This document shows positions 8,585 to 16,918 of a stretch of DNA of 38,056 bases, piece after piece (the stretch's first letter is position 1; each line of letters opens with the position of its first letter). The translations under genes and the position numbers were made by a program. The notes under the pieces are model-generated. The model did no database searches. It worked only from the letters and a program-made list of their open reading frames with translations, and was not told where the DNA came from. Origin of the DNA: Chthonomonadales bacterium (GTDB lineage: Bacteria > Armatimonadota > Chthonomonadetes > Chthonomonadales > CAJBBX01); assembly GCA_027459625.1 (NCBI GenBank), contig DAIDHP010000040.1, positions 1 to 38,056 on the forward strand, written 5' to 3'.

Positions 8585-9223
8585 ATGAGTAAATTAAGAA
8601 TATTTCACAAATTATCACCGGTTCACGTGCTTGGACCGGGAAGCCGCGCTGTGATATGGGTTCAAGGATGTCCATTTCAGTGTCCGGGATGTTTGGTGCC
8701 CGAATCGTGGTCCGAGGATGGCGGTTACGAAGAAAGTTCCGAAGCCCTTGCCGAATGGGTAATTGAACAAAAGGGGATCGATGGCTTAACACTTTCCGGA
8801 GGAGAGCCAATGCAGCAAGCTAAGGCTCTGGCGATGCTAGTGGATCGAGTAAGACTAAATGCGGATATAGGAGTTATCTGCTATACCGGATATAATATTG
8901 AATATATACTTCGTAATGGCAATTTCGACCAGCATGCCTTATTGAGTAAATTAGACATGCTGATTGATGGCACATACATACGTGAAAAGCATGCGGATCT
9001 TTTGTGGAGAGGATCTTCGAATCAGAGGCTAATTGCACTAACGGATAGATATAAGAATATTATAAATGAAACAACAAGCGATTTGGATCAGTCAGTGGGT
9101 TTGGAGTTTTTCCTGGATGAGGACGGGTATCCATCCTTCGCCGGGGTGCCATCCATGCCTGGGTTCAGAATGCAATTTGAAGAGATGATGCGAGCAAGGG
9201 GAATAGATTTAACAAAAGAATAA
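8585..9223 (+). CDS. NrdG-like radical SAM protein (4Fe-4S single-cluster type)
   Basis: A 212-residue short radical SAM enzyme resembling ribonucleotide-reductase activases and their paralogues. C29, C33 and C36 form the CxxxCxxC cluster motif (QGCPFQCPGC), and GGE at 72-74 contacts the methionyl group of SAM. The start at 8585 follows AAGGA at good spacing. No class III reductase (nrdD) is nearby, so it is unlikely to be NrdG itself. Similar short radical SAM genes sit beside AAA+ ATPase clusters in other bacteria, where the substrate is unknown. Here it lies between two kinase genes, so it may install a glycyl radical or modify a peptide or protein of this system; that is inference. Confidence 0.85.
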   Translation: MSKLRIFHKLSPVHVLGPGSRAVIWVQGCPFQCPGCLVPESWSEDGGYEESSEALAEWVIEQKGIDGLTLSGGEPMQQAKALAMLVDRVRLNADIGVICYTGYNIEYILRNGNFDQHALLSKLDMLIDGTYIREKHADLLWRGSSNQRLIALTDRYKNIINETTSDLDQSVGLEFFLDEDGYPSFAGVPSMPGFRMQFEEMMRARGIDLTKE

Positions 9224-9419
9224 TTATACGAAAAGAAGAACCCTCTTTAATTTCTCCTTATGAAGTTCATATGCGAAATTAAAAATATCAGGTTATCTTG
9301 ATCTAAAACCCAGTTCATTCCGGTATCGTATATTCGAGAGTTATTAAGATTATCAGTCAATTTAAAAACTTTTATTAGTCATCTAAATTCCAATTGGATA
9401 TTATCAAAACAATAAGAGG

Positions 9420-9500
9420 TAATTGCAAAATTTAGAAAATGAGGCTAATATCGCTCATTTCATGCTCGGCGAAATACCTGAAAAGCGAATTTTGCAATTA
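9420..9500. repeat. 13-bp perfect inverted repeat upstream of kinase gene
   Basis: TAATTGCAAAATT (9420-9432) and AATTTTGCAATTA (9488-9500) are exact inverse copies 55 bases apart, ending 22 bases before ATG 9523. The left arm, extended as AGAGGTAATTGCAAAATT, matches sequences near 16938 and 23893, so this may be two copies of a dispersed intergenic element. The rest of the gap 9224-9522 is AT-rich, with no clear terminator or promoter. Confidence 0.6.
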
Positions 9501-9522
9501 CTGAATAAATTAAGGATTTCGA

Positions 9523-11106
9523 ATGGCTGCAAATCTATGGAATCTTTTTGAGGGGCAATGGGTTGATGGAAAATACCATTTAGTTCAACTGATTGGCGTT
9601 GGCGGTTTCGGCGCGGTCTTTCTTGCGGACCATGTCATAGGAGACCGCCACCTGCGCCGCGTGGCTGTCAAGCTCATCCCGATCGAGGATGGCGATAGGG
9701 ACAGGCAACTTGCCGAAATCTCCATCGCCGTCTCCCTCCGCCACCCATGCCTACTGGAATCATATGACGCCGGAACGTGCGCGGTGCAAGGCGTTTCGAT
9801 GCTCTACCTTGTCATGGAGGTGGCGGATGAGAGTCTTGATAAGCGAACAGGCGGGAGGATATCCGCTGAGGACACCCGAAAGATCATGGTTGATGTGGCG
9901 GAGGGCCTTGCGTACCTTCACGGTCTTCCAGAACGCTATGTCCACAGGGATGTGAAGCCCTCGAACATTCTTCGCGTCGGGGCTAGTTGGAAGCTTTCCG
10001 ACTTCGGCATAACCCGCGGAGTAGGGCGTCAGACCCATTTGCAAACGGCTCATCTTCTCGGAACTCCCGCCTACGCCTCTCCGGAGACTTACGATGGGGT
10101 TGTCTCTCCTGCGCAGGATGTGTGGGCTTTGGGCGTGGTGATGTCCGAGATGCTTACCGGCTCTCATCCGTTCCCCTCCGGCACCCCCCAGCAACTGATG
10201 AAGCTGGTGCTTGGCTCCGAGCCTCAATTCCCCTCGCCCCTTCCCCCTCCATTCGACTCGCTTGCGCCGGCGTGTCTTCGAAAGGAGAGGAATGAGAGGA
10301 TCACGGCGGTGAATATCGTTAGGGAGTTGTCACTTTGTGAATCTCAAGAGAGCATCCCGCCCGCATCCCCTCAGGCGCGTACGCAGCCTACTCAAAACTG
10401 CAAAATCGTGAACGGTCTGGAGTTCGTCCGCGTGCCTGCGGGTGAGTTTTTATATGGCGACAAGAAAGTGAGAACATTCCTGAACGAGTTTTGGATCATG
10501 AGAAACCTTGTCACGGTGCGCCAATACCGCCAATTCCGCGAAGCGACGAATCGAAAGATGCCTGATGCACCCTATTGGGGCTGGATTGACGACCATCCCG
10601 TGGTGAATGTAACCTGGCATGACGCGGCGGCTTTCGCGCAATGGGCGGGGTGTCAACTGCCGACGGAGCGGGAGTGGGAGAAGGCGGCGCGGGGAACGGA
10701 CGGGAGGGAGTACCCCTGGGGGGATAAGTTTGACGCCTCAAAGTGCATATTCTCGGTGGGACATCGGCGCGATTCCACCGCCCCGGTTGGGAGCCTTCCC
10801 TCGGGAGCAAGCCCCTATGGCTGTTTGGACATGGCGGGGAACGCCTGGGAGTGGTGCGAGGATTGGTACTATAAGTCGCATGACGGCCGCGTTTTGCGCG
10901 GCGGTTCATTTCGGACCTCTTCCGCGCGGCGGATCGCTACGGATTCAATCCCGATGATACCTTCATTAACAGAGGGTTTCGTGTCGTGTTTCAGGGCTCC
11001 TTTTAGCCTTTGTACTTTAACCCTTTTACCCTTTGCTCTTCGCGCGCGAAGCGCGCCTGAAATATTTTCATTATCATACGGACGGCGGAATCCAAGAATG
11101 AACTGA
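9523..11106 (+). CDS. Ser/Thr kinase-FGS fusion (kinase A), C-terminus frameshifted
   Basis: The N-terminal Hanks-type kinase (about 20-270) has GVGGFGAV, K50, HRD 141-143, DFG 160-162 and ASPE. A Pro/Gln-rich linker follows, then a formylglycine-generating-enzyme/sulfatase-modifying (FGS, C-type-lectin-like) domain from about 294 (FVRVPAGEF, PTEREWEKAARG, YPWG, GNAWEW). Around 10921-10935 the frame departs from that of the sister gene at 17045. In the other frame the DNA encodes the normal FGS ending (NPDD...RGFRVV) and stops at 11004-11006; in the frame given, an unrelated ~40-residue tail is read to 11106. A small deletion in a GC-rich run, or a sequencing error, explains this. The FGS active-site cysteines are absent, so the domain probably binds ligand or protein. 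A perfect palindrome CTTCGCGCGCGAAG lies at 11038-11051. Confidence 0.85.
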   Translation: MAANLWNLFEGQWVDGKYHLVQLIGVGGFGAVFLADHVIGDRHLRRVAVKLIPIEDGDRDRQLAEISIAVSLRHPCLLESYDAGTCAVQGVSMLYLVMEVADESLDKRTGGRISAEDTRKIMVDVAEGLAYLHGLPERYVHRDVKPSNILRVGASWKLSDFGITRGVGRQTHLQTAHLLGTPAYASPETYDGVVSPAQDVWALGVVMSEMLTGSHPFPSGTPQQLMKLVLGSEPQFPSPLPPPFDSLAPACLRKERNERITAVNIVRELSLCESQESIPPASPQARTQPTQNCKIVNGLEFVRVPAGEFLYGDKKVRTFLNEFWIMRNLVTVRQYRQFREATNRKMPDAPYWGWIDDHPVVNVTWHDAAAFAQWAGCQLPTEREWEKAARGTDGREYPWGDKFDASKCIFSVGHRRDSTAPVGSLPSGASPYGCLDMAGNAWEWCEDWYYKSHDGRVLRGGSFRTSSARRIATDSIPMIPSLTEGFVSCFRAPFSLCTLTLLPFALRARSAPEIFSLSYGRRNPRMN

Positions 11107-11143
11107 GTGGGAATAACAACCATCACAGGAAGGAGATAAGCGA

Positions 11144-12442
11144 ATGAGCGGAACACCGAAATACAACAATGCGGCAATTGCGGCAGAGCAGAAGGAGCGA
11201 TTGCGGCAAGAACGGGAACGCAAGGCGGCATTGGAGGCGAAGCGGCGCGCGGAGGCGGAGGAGCGAGAGCGCAAAAGAAGATTGGAGGCGCTGCGGCGCG
11301 GATTGCTGGACAGGGCGACGAAGACGGTGGCGAATTTGCATGCCGGCAGGGTGAAATTGCGATCCGACGATTTCGCCAAGCTTGATGGCGAATTGCGGCA
11401 AACCATCGCGCGATTGCAAAATGGCGTATCGGAGCATGAACTGACAAAGATCGCGTCATCTATTCCGAAAATCGAAACGGCAATCGCCGAGTCCATCGCG
11501 GCGAAGCGCAGGGAGGACGAGGAGAAACAGATCAAGGCGGAGATGGACAAACTGCGCTATTCGCTTTCCGAATTGAAAAAGCGGTTGGATGGCGTCTCGA
11601 AGGATGACATTCAAAAATTTGATCCTGAGGGATACAAGAGCGCGGTGAAATCCATTGACAACGCTTCAATCATCATGCAAAGAGGGGATCCGGTATCGTC
11701 CCGCGCGTCGCTTACCGAAGCCATGAAGATTGCGCAGCATCACATGGATGCGGTTGCCTCCGGCAAAGCCCAATGGGAACGGAATCGAGTTGATGCGGAG
11801 AGGGCATGCGGGGAGATCCATGCGATCATCCTCGGGTTGAACGCCGACGAGGTGGCGATGAGATGGAAAAGCGATGACTTACGCGCAATGGAAAAATTCG
11901 TCAGCGAGGCGGAATTGGCTATCAGGGAGGAGCGATTCAACTCCGTCCATGACTTGATGAAGGCGGCGGAAGACAGGCAAGGCGAAATTATCGAGGAATC
12001 GAACGAACTTCAGTTGAAAGCGGATCAGCGCGATTATATCGCAAAAAGCATGGCCTCCACGCTTCAGAGCATGGGGTTCTATGTTGGGGACATACGGGAG
12101 GAATCGCCCGGGAACCCCGCATCCCCTTTGGTGTTCGGCGCCGCGCGGTCAGCTGGTAAGTCCGTATTTGTTAGCGTTCCCGTCGAGGGGGAAATATATT
12201 ACAATATGGATGGATACCCCAAAACCTCCGCCAACGTCATTGGAGGCGGTGTCGCGCCGGTGTGCGATGAAGCGGAGATCGTCTTGAATGAAATGCGCTC
12301 ACTTCTGGTGGATTCCTACGGAGTGGAGACGGATGAAGTCCGGTGGGAAGGGAAAACAGATCCGGACAGAATCCTTCGGACTGCGGATGAACTGCCAACC
12401 AATAGTGAGAAACCGGGAGGAATGGAAAGTCAAAAACCATGA
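11144..12442 (+). CDS. Coiled-coil protein with conserved alpha/beta C-terminal domain
   Basis: 432 residues. Residues ~15-55 are a highly charged Arg/Glu/Ala coiled coil, followed by further helical segments to ~310. The last ~110 residues change character (SMGFYVGDIREE, then VSVPVEGEIYYNMDGY, ending YGVETDEVRW) and look like a small alpha/beta fold. The pattern V-x-V-x-x-x-G-x-I...GY vaguely recalls the DUF2997/DUF1257 (Ycf35-like) proteins that accompany AAA+ ATPases in other bacteria; this is a weak pattern match, not a confirmed assignment. AAGGAGAT (11130-11137) precedes ATG 11144. Its stop overlaps the next start (ATGA at 12439-12442), so production is coupled to the ATPase, and it is a good candidate adaptor or substrate of it. 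No catalytic motif is seen. Confidence 0.8.
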   Translation: MSGTPKYNNAAIAAEQKERLRQERERKAALEAKRRAEAEERERKRRLEALRRGLLDRATKTVANLHAGRVKLRSDDFAKLDGELRQTIARLQNGVSEHELTKIASSIPKIETAIAESIAAKRREDEEKQIKAEMDKLRYSLSELKKRLDGVSKDDIQKFDPEGYKSAVKSIDNASIIMQRGDPVSSRASLTEAMKIAQHHMDAVASGKAQWERNRVDAERACGEIHAIILGLNADEVAMRWKSDDLRAMEKFVSEAELAIREERFNSVHDLMKAAEDRQGEIIEESNELQLKADQRDYIAKSMASTLQSMGFYVGDIREESPGNPASPLVFGAARSAGKSVFVSVPVEGEIYYNMDGYPKTSANVIGGGVAPVCDEAEIVLNEMRSLLVDSYGVETDEVRWEGKTDPDRILRTADELPTNSEKPGGMESQKP

Positions 12443-14463
12443 AAAAAGATTCTCGATGGGTGAGGAGCTTTGAAACGCAAGTTCTGAGAAGAAAACATGT
12501 GTTACTTTATGGAAACATCCATGACCAGTTTTTGTATCATGGCGATTATCAATCCTTGAACGATATTCTGTTTAACTATTTTGAAGAGGTGGGCTACGAA
12601 ATAATCTGCCAGTACAACCCTGCGGATGGTTTGAATTTCACGGATAACGCCACGAAACGCTCGGGGGTTCAAAGCATGAGTGATCGTTACGATGATATTA
12701 TGCGTAAATCCCTTTCGCTGGATGTCGCCCCCCCGCCCGGAGGAGCCATTCCTCAGGTAAATCCGAGAATCCCAAACCAGCCTCCTCCGAGACAGGTGCC
12801 CGGACCTCCCCCTTCCGCTTCCGCCAATGGGAGGATGCTGAAGTCCGTGGAATATTACGAGAACATGCGCACGGTGTTGCGTCAAAACCAGGTATCCGTC
12901 GTTGCCATTTCGGATATAACCGACATGCTGACCAGCGGATCGAACTATTTCAACGAGGACGAGAAACGCTCTCTAATCCTTATGAAAAAGTGCTTGCTGG
13001 AGGCTGCGATTCTGCGGAAAGACAAACTGAATGGATACCGAAATATGATGATTCTGGTGGCTGGTGATCTGAAGAGACTTCCGGAATGGATTTATCGGGA
13101 CAATCCTTACGTGGAGTTGATAGAGATCACGCTTCCGGACAAGGATGAAAGACACCAGTTCGCCATGCAATTTATCTCTCCTAATAGTTCCGGGCAAGGA
13201 GGGTTTTTCGGGGGCGATTCCATCGCGAATGCAATGCGATCAGACCCTAATTCGAATATGCTTTCCTGCCTATCCGAGGAGTTATCCGATCTCACGGAAG
13301 GAATGCGCACCATGGATATGGAGACCATGCGCATCGCTTCATGGCAAGCTGGCATTCCGATAGCGCCGAAGGCTGTCAGCAAATTGGTGGACTATTTCAA
13401 GTTCGGGATTAAGGAGGATCCCTGGGAAAAGCTAAGCCCGCAAAGGGTGCGCACCGCAAGGGAGGAGCTATCCAAAAGCGTTATGGGGCAGGAAAGCGCG
13501 GTGGACGCCGTGGTGACCATGCTGACTAGCGCAAGGATCGGATTGCAGATGACCGGCGCCGCCCAAAGCGCCGCACCCAAGGGAGTCTTCTTTTTCGTTG
13601 GACCCACCGGTGTGGGAAAAACGGAGTTGGCGAAGGCTCTGACCAAATTGGTCTTCGGGGATGAAAAGGCGTTCGCTCGTTTCGATATGAGCGAATACAA
13701 GGAGGAGCACGCCGCGGAGAAACTTGCCGGAGCTCCTCCGGGTTTCGTAGGTTACGATGAAGGAGGGCAACTTACCAATAGGGTGATGCGGCAGCCACAC
13801 AGCATTCTGCTTTTCGATGAAATCGAAAAAGCGCACCCCAAGGTGCTGGATAAGTTCCTTCAAATATTGGAGGACGGGCGTCTTACGGACGGGAAAGGCC
13901 AAACCGCCTATTTCAATCAGACCGCCATCATTTTCACAAGCAATATCGGTTCGTCGGATATCACCGATGTTCAAACAGGTCATATTATCCGTGAAGGGAT
14001 TATGAGGCGCGTATTGGAAACGGGGGTGGAACAATTTTCCTACGCTGAAATACGAAAACATTTCATGGATGAGGTGCAATGGTACTTCACAAGCAGGATT
14101 GGAAGGGCGGAATTGTTGAATAGGTTGGGGGATAACATCGTTGTCTTTGATATGCTGCGTCCGCAGCATATTCAAGCCATAGGGGAAAAATTTGTAAAAC
14201 TGCTCGCCGAAAGCGCAAGGGAAAAATACCATTTCACCCTGCAGGTGAATTCATCCTGGTATGATTTTCTGCAGACAAACATGATGGAATCGGATAATAT
14301 CCTATTGGGAGGCAGGCGAGTTAAAACTCTGACTTCCACGTTTCTTCGGGACGTCCTAAACGAGTGGATATTCAATCATGTCGACGATGTAACGACGCTT
14401 AAGGACAAAACATTGAAAATCGGCATCAATCAGGATTATAAAATGGAGGTGGAAATTGTTTGA
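12439..14463 (+). CDS. Clp-like AAA+ ATPase with N-terminal region lacking Walker A
   Basis: 674 residues. The C-terminal half is a ClpA/ClpB D2-type AAA+ module: Walker A GPTGVGKT (388-395), Walker B with D460/E461 (LLFDEIEKAH), the pore-loop-like region GAPPGFVGY, sensor 1 (FTSNIGS), an arginine finger in ELLNRLG, and a sensor-2-like GGRRVKTL. The N-terminal half (1-320) resembles an ATPase-like fold (HVLLYGNIHDQFLY, VVAISDITDML, MMILVAGD) but has no P-loop, and carries a proline-rich insert near 95-125. No IGF/IGL ClpP-binding loop is evident, so it may remodel proteins rather than feed ClpP. It overlaps the preceding gene by 4 bases and the next by 8. No T6SS structural genes are present, so it is not ClpV. 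Confidence 0.88.
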   Translation: MKKDSRWVRSFETQVLRRKHVLLYGNIHDQFLYHGDYQSLNDILFNYFEEVGYEIICQYNPADGLNFTDNATKRSGVQSMSDRYDDIMRKSLSLDVAPPPGGAIPQVNPRIPNQPPPRQVPGPPPSASANGRMLKSVEYYENMRTVLRQNQVSVVAISDITDMLTSGSNYFNEDEKRSLILMKKCLLEAAILRKDKLNGYRNMMILVAGDLKRLPEWIYRDNPYVELIEITLPDKDERHQFAMQFISPNSSGQGGFFGGDSIANAMRSDPNSNMLSCLSEELSDLTEGMRTMDMETMRIASWQAGIPIAPKAVSKLVDYFKFGIKEDPWEKLSPQRVRTAREELSKSVMGQESAVDAVVTMLTSARIGLQMTGAAQSAAPKGVFFFVGPTGVGKTELAKALTKLVFGDEKAFARFDMSEYKEEHAAEKLAGAPPGFVGYDEGGQLTNRVMRQPHSILLFDEIEKAHPKVLDKFLQILEDGRLTDGKGQTAYFNQTAIIFTSNIGSSDITDVQTGHIIREGIMRRVLETGVEQFSYAEIRKHFMDEVQWYFTSRIGRAELLNRLGDNIVVFDMLRPQHIQAIGEKFVKLLAESAREKYHFTLQVNSSWYDFLQTNMMESDNILLGGRRVKTLTSTFLRDVLNEWIFNHVDDVTTLKDKTLKIGINQDYKMEVEIV

Positions 14464-15694
14464 TATTGAAACGGCGTGGGATCGCCCAGCGCATAGGGGA
14501 CCCGAATCGGATCATATTTTGAGAATTCGAATAATCCCCGGCGCTGTCAACTCGGCAGGCATGCCGTTGCATCTATCGATCGCATTGGATACAAGCGGCA
14601 GTATGCAGGGTGAGAAGCTTGAAAATGCGAAGGAGAGTTGCAAGGCTGTTTATGACAGACTGCGTCCTGGAGACAAACTCTGGCTCGCTACATTCTCCAC
14701 GCAGGTGAAATCGGTTTTGGATGCCGCGGAGATCAGTCAATCCGTTAAAGCCGATCTAGATAGAAAACTGACCGACATAACCGCAAAAGGGGTTACAAGA
14801 ACCGATTTGGCATTACTATCTTTGAATAACTGTTTAACCTCGGGAAACGGAATAACACGCGTGGCCATACTTATAACGGATGGGTATCCCACGAACAGCG
14901 AAGGTTCGATATTGAAGGATAACACCCCTTTGATAGGCATGGCTAAAGACATCGGGGAAAAAGGCTCCACGCTTCTAACGGTGGGCTTGGGGGATGCAGG
15001 GAATTTCAACACTGGTTTTCTGGTCGAATTATGCGATCAGACACGCGGCGGTTTCATTTACGCCGAAACAGCGCGTGAATTGGAACCGCTTTTGGAAAAC
15101 CGACTGTCGCAATGCCAAACCATCGCGGCGGAGGATGCAAGGATCACATTCAAAACTCTGGCGAATGGCGTGAAAGTGAAATCCTTGTGCAGATACTCGC
15201 CTGAATTCAGTCCGATGGACGCGCCTGAAGAGAGCGCATCCATACGGATAGGAGCTTTGAGCGGGAATGATCCTACTGTTTTGTTGGTCAAGGTTGAAAT
15301 CCCCCAGGCTCCATTGGGGCAGCGCATGGGAAGCCAGGACATATTGGAAATATCCTTGGAATGCGATTCAAAGAGTCAACCCTTGCATGCCTTGGTTCCC
15401 ATCCAGTACACAAATTCCTATAGTGAAAGCATGCAACTCAACAAGGAGGTAAATGATGCACGATTGATATGGGAGATTAATACGTGTATGACTGACCTTG
15501 CGAACACCAAAAATCCAAATCAAACTCAAGCAATATTGGATCAAGCCATGGCCAATGCGGGTAAACTCGGCAATCACAAGATTACCCAAGAGCTTAAAAA
15601 TATGCAGGATGATTTGAAAAAAACGGGCAAGCTGAACGATTCCAATATAACCACCACACTAACCAAGACACGCAATACGGGGAACCTGAAATGA
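14456..15694 (+). CDS. von Willebrand factor A domain protein, intact MIDAS
   Basis: A 412-residue cytoplasmic protein with a vWA domain at about 35-215. The metal-ion site is complete: DTSGS (45-49), T114 in GVTRT and D142 in ITDG. The following ~100 residues are beta-rich, and the C-terminus (from ~330) is helical with a Thr/Asn-rich tail that could be phosphorylated. It starts with TTG at 14456 inside the end of the ATPase gene (8-base overlap), preceded by GGAGGTGG (14444-14451). vWA domains commonly pair with AAA+ ATPases (MoxR, CbbO, chelatases) or with kinases and phosphatases (TerY-P type). Here it pairs with both kinds. It is probably a metal-dependent scaffold linking the ATPase to phospho-readers; that is inference. 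Confidence 0.9.
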   Translation: MFDIETAWDRPAHRGPESDHILRIRIIPGAVNSAGMPLHLSIALDTSGSMQGEKLENAKESCKAVYDRLRPGDKLWLATFSTQVKSVLDAAEISQSVKADLDRKLTDITAKGVTRTDLALLSLNNCLTSGNGITRVAILITDGYPTNSEGSILKDNTPLIGMAKDIGEKGSTLLTVGLGDAGNFNTGFLVELCDQTRGGFIYAETARELEPLLENRLSQCQTIAAEDARITFKTLANGVKVKSLCRYSPEFSPMDAPEESASIRIGALSGNDPTVLLVKVEIPQAPLGQRMGSQDILEISLECDSKSQPLHALVPIQYTNSYSESMQLNKEVNDARLIWEINTCMTDLANTKNPNQTQAILDQAMANAGKLGNHKITQELKNMQDDLKKTGKLNDSNITTTLTKTRNTGNLK

Positions 15695-16110
15695 GCGAAA
15701 TAGGATCTAAGGCAATACCTGGCGTTGCATCAAACCAAAATGACAATTTGACTCTTATGAACGCCTGTTTGAAAATCCTTGACGGTCCAAGAAAAGACAC
15801 CGTTTTGCCCTTAAATCAGTTGAGAATGGTCGTGGGGCGAAATGATCCTCCGGCTATCACTGTGGATTTGGATTTGACCGACTATGAATTGGAAAAGGAT
15901 TTTAAGATATCAAGGCGGCATGCGGAATTTGAGTGGGATGACGGTAACCTGTATCTTATCGATTTGCCCAACACCAATGGCACTTGGATAGACAATGAGA
16001 AAGTGCAAAGAAAAAGTCCGAACGAACCCTCGGAAAGAAAAATGTTGCATGTTGGAACCTTGATACGGTTCGCCAATCTGGAGACGGAGGTAATCATAAG
16101 AAATGAATGA
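15691..16110 (+). CDS. FHA-domain phosphothreonine-binding protein
   Basis: 139 residues, essentially one FHA domain (about 25-137) after a short polar N-terminus. The binding residues are present: R50 in VVGR, S74 and H77 in SRRHAEF, and N96/G97/T98 in NTNGTW. FHA domains bind phosphothreonine peptides, so this is the likely reader of marks written by the kinases in this locus. The start overlaps the vWA stop (ATGA at 15691-15694), and its end overlaps the phosphatase gene by 8 bases. It has no DNA-binding, membrane or enzyme domain and therefore probably acts as an adaptor. Confidence 0.92.
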   Translation: MSEIGSKAIPGVASNQNDNLTLMNACLKILDGPRKDTVLPLNQLRMVVGRNDPPAITVDLDLTDYELEKDFKISRRHAEFEWDDGNLYLIDLPNTNGTWIDNEKVQRKSPNEPSERKMLHVGTLIRFANLETEVIIRNE

Positions 16111-16918
16111 TCACGCAGCCGAGGCCCAGCTTTTTTATGGTGTATCCGATCCGGGCTGCGTGAGGGAAAACAATGAGGACCGCTACCTCCTTCGTGAATG
16201 GAAGGATGGCAGCGCACTTCTTGCGGTGGTGACGGATGGCATGGGAGGGCACGCATCCGGGGAGGTTGCCGCGGATTTCATCGTGGAAACTTTTTCCGAA
16301 CACATTCCTATGGCATTTCCCGTTAGCGCACATGAAAGATATGATCTTTTAATGAATTGCATCGGAGTGGCGAATCAACGCATCAAGGAGCGATCCTCGC
16401 AGGAGATTCAACTGCGAGGGATGGGAGCGACCGTTGTTGCGGCGATCATAACCCCTTGCGAATGCATATACCTATATGCAGGCGATAGCCGATTGTATCA
16501 TATCCGGGATGGGCGAATACTGCATGTGACATCCGATCATTCCCTGATGCGGATCTTATTGGACAGCGGCAGAATCACTCCTGAGGATGTTCCCAATCAT
16601 CCCATGCGTTCAATCATCACTTCCTGTCTCGGGGGAGGTGAAAATGTGACATTGACCGTGGAACCCAATTGGGAGGGGGAACAGCCTGACATTCATCCAT
16701 GCGATCGACTATTGGAGCCGTGTGATATGGTGATGCTCTGCACGGATGGCCTTACCAACGAGGTGGGAGATGAAAGATTATGCGAACTCTCCCAGTTGCA
16801 TTTCATACCCGAATCGTTTTGCAATGCTTGCGTGGAGGAGGCGAGAATGAATGGAGGTCATGATAATATCACTGTCGTAGCAGTTCGTATTCCGGAACCG
16901 CGCTCCGTTTCTGAATAG
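16103..16918 (+). CDS. PP2C-family Ser/Thr protein phosphatase (Stp/PppA-like)
   Basis: A 271-residue soluble metal-dependent phosphatase. The metal ligands are visible: D26 in ENNEDR, D45/G46 in VTDGMGGH, the Asp of LCTDGL and the Asp of GHDN near the C-terminus. The length and SDPGCVRENNED opening match stand-alone bacterial PP2Cs that reverse Hanks-kinase phosphorylation. The start at 16103 lies inside the FHA gene, with GGAGG upstream (16086-16090). It is the last of five overlapping genes, with a kinase gene 126 bases downstream, so writer and eraser are made from adjacent units. Confidence 0.93.
   Translation: MNDHAAEAQLFYGVSDPGCVRENNEDRYLLREWKDGSALLAVVTDGMGGHASGEVAADFIVETFSEHIPMAFPVSAHERYDLLMNCIGVANQRIKERSSQEIQLRGMGATVVAAIITPCECIYLYAGDSRLYHIRDGRILHVTSDHSLMRILLDSGRITPEDVPNHPMRSIITSCLGGGENVTLTVEPNWEGEQPDIHPCDRLLEPCDMVMLCTDGLTNEVGDERLCELSQLHFIPESFCNACVEEARMNGGHDNITVVAVRIPEPRSVSE

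Noticed and set aside
9523-11106. Active formylglycine-generating enzyme
   Set aside because: The catalytic cysteine pair is absent in both FGS domains and no sulfatase gene is nearby.
12439-14463. Classical ClpA/ClpB or MoxR ATPase
   Set aside because: Only one intact Walker A, no Clp N-domain or ClpP loop, and the module is ClpB-D2-like rather than MoxR-like.
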